Source: Neelides folsomi
Taxonomy: Eukaryota; Arthropoda; Collembola; Neelipleona; Neelidae
Direction: 5' to 3'
Assembly (NCBI GenBank): GCA_034687125.1
Contig: JAQGBZ010000018.1
Span: 62,001 to 126,000, forward strand
Length of the DNA stretch: 64,000 nucleotides
The position numbers and the translations under genes were made by a program. The notes under the pieces were generated by a model, which did no database searches, was not told the DNA's origin, and saw nothing but the letters and a program-made list of their open reading frames with translations. How positions within the stretch are numbered: position 1 is the stretch's first letter; every line of letters begins with the position of its first letter. Below, in pieces: positions 62,401-64,000 of this stretch.

Positions 62401-64000
62401 CGAGGTCGTCCTTGGTCTTTACTCATTCACGGTGAATTTCCTTTTATGTTCGTTTCCCTGCAATAACTCCCATTATTGGCCCGCTGAGGAAGCGACAGTG
62501 ACGAGAATGCAATTACAATGGGAAACTTCAATAAATCAGACCTAACTTTGTTACACTAACTTTTTCCTTCCCGTGAAAAGAGGAAACTCAAATTATGTAT
62601 TATACAATGTTGGAATCATATCAGAGAGATTTCGTTAGTCCGTTCCAATAGTTTAAAGAGACTTCTTTTTCCTTTGAGACTGCCACCTTGGTCAATGGCA
62701 ATATTTTAACATTGGGTTCTCATGTGAAAGCTGAATTGATTTGAGCTGATGAAGCTATGTGTACATTAGATAACTCTTGAACGAGATAGAAGGAAAGGGC
62801 AATTGAAAGAGAGAAAGAAAAAGTGATTCGTAAGAGAAAGGAAGAATGCACTCGAGTTCATTCAGCAAATATCCCGAGTCTAGACCTGACACATTCGAAG
62901 GAAGAAATAATACGACGGAGTAAAGTAAGATTATCAATATAACACGCCGGCTTTCAAATAGTTTCTATAATAAAGTAAAAAAAGAAATAGACTGAATCGG
63001 CCCAAAAGCAAAATTGACTTTTACTCTCAACCTGACTCCATCCCATGTGAAAAAAAGGATCTGTCGGGTTTAACTCTTTTTGTAGTATTGAAGAGGAGAA
63101 TCGAAGGAATGAAAAAGTCAAATAAAAGTCCTATTATCGCCCCTCAAGCCCCTCGCTATTCTTTCCTTTTCTCTTTTCAAAAAAGTTGGGTGGTTACTCA
63201 TTCTTTGAACTTTGAATTCAAAAATGTTTTCAATACTTCTGCTGACTTTTGCTTAATCCTTGTCAACTACAGGCCTCACTGCCTTTACATTGAAAATATT
63301 AATCTGATAAAAAATATCCTTGAAAGACTCTTTTATTGTCAAACCCCAAAACTCTTCAAATATTTAATATATTACAAACAATTAAACATGTGCTTATTGT
63401 ACTTTTTATTTGATTCAAATTTAAAATAAATACGTCAAATACATCATTTCTAATATTGTGACGTTTTATGAACAAAATTGAAATAAATATGTACAATTCG
63501 CACGTGTTAGTTTTATTTAAACATAAAAATATCGTAAAATTTATTTATCGTTTGAGATTAACATTTGGGAGTATTTGCAAGTGAATTAATTAACAGTATT
63601 TACATATTACGTATGAAATGGGTTAGTTTTAAGAGATGATGAACTATGCTAACAATTTAACGAACAAAATCTTAGTTCTAATATTGTGTTATAGGATTTT
63701 AACTATGCAAAAATGTAATTTAATTTCTTGCTCTCACACTCGGAAGCACTAGAATTACCAAAGGAAAAGTCAATAAGCCTACTTGAGCATCCCAAGTGCT
63801 CTCTGCTTTCACATCTAAGGGTAAGTATACATAAGTAGATATATGCTCCTTTTATGTATTTATTAATCTCTTTATACGAATGCAATTTACTGTAGCTCGA
63901 TGTCTCATGTTCTTTCAATGAAGTTATACTTTCACTGAAAGCTCATTTTACAAAGTGCTTAACTCTGAAGTGCAATATAATTTATTAACTCTAAGGATTT
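47401..64000. other. Long gene-poor stretch
   Basis: About 16.6 kb with only short ORFs (all under 115 codons) lacking family resemblance. AT-rich with AAT/ATT microsatellite runs near 49180 and 54350. Some GC-richer patches occur between about 55850 and 62500. No tRNA, rRNA, snRNA or transposon end was recognised. It may be intergenic, or an intron of a gene whose exons lie outside. Confidence 0.6.

Noticed and set aside
55853-62545. Several 60-100 codon ORFs in the GC-richer part of the right arm
   Set aside because: No two form a spliced gene model, and none resembles a known family.

Overview
The window looks like AT-rich animal nuclear DNA, most likely from an arthropod. The basis is three protein-coding genes with GT-AG introns: a MYORG/SITS-binding-like glycoside hydrolase family 31 gene, a MAP1-family gene of the futsch type, and a MEX-3 KH-domain gene. 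The MAP1 light chain resembles the insect form more than the vertebrate one as I recall them. No bacterial, viral or organellar signature was seen. I cannot fix the order or species from sequence alone.

Layout. (1) Bases 3-1316, plus strand: the 3' part of a GH31 gene whose 5' end lies outside the window. (2) Bases 4237-40324, minus strand: a MAP1/futsch gene that I assembled as six coding exons (1: 40147-40324; 2: 20395-20493; 3: 19078-19250; 4: 9412-18487; 5: 7926-8034; 6: 4237-4312). All junctions are in frame and predict a 3236-residue protein. One exon of 9.1 kb carries most of it, and intron 1 is about 19.7 kb. (3) Bases 44762-46707, plus strand: a complete three-exon MEX-3 gene of 532 residues. 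(4) Bases 46708-64000: AT-rich sequence in which I could support no gene.

The GH31 and futsch genes converge. Futsch and mex-3 are head to head, with about 4.4 kb between their start codons. That interval holds a 551-bp composite of two small inverted-repeat elements, apparently inserted one beside the other at the centre of a 40-bp palindrome. A separate 639-bp MITE-like element lies in the last futsch intron. Futsch is a cytoskeletal protein of neurons, MEX-3 a cytoplasmic RNA-binding translational regulator, and the GH31 protein a likely secretory-pathway membrane or lumenal protein. Nothing in the sequence ties them into one pathway.

No new gene system is evident. The points most worth following are the substituted catalytic positions in the GH31 protein, the futsch C-terminus with two possible terminal exons, a membrane-helix-length uncharged stretch inside futsch, the composite palindromic insertion, and twin hairpins with identical loops in futsch intron 1.
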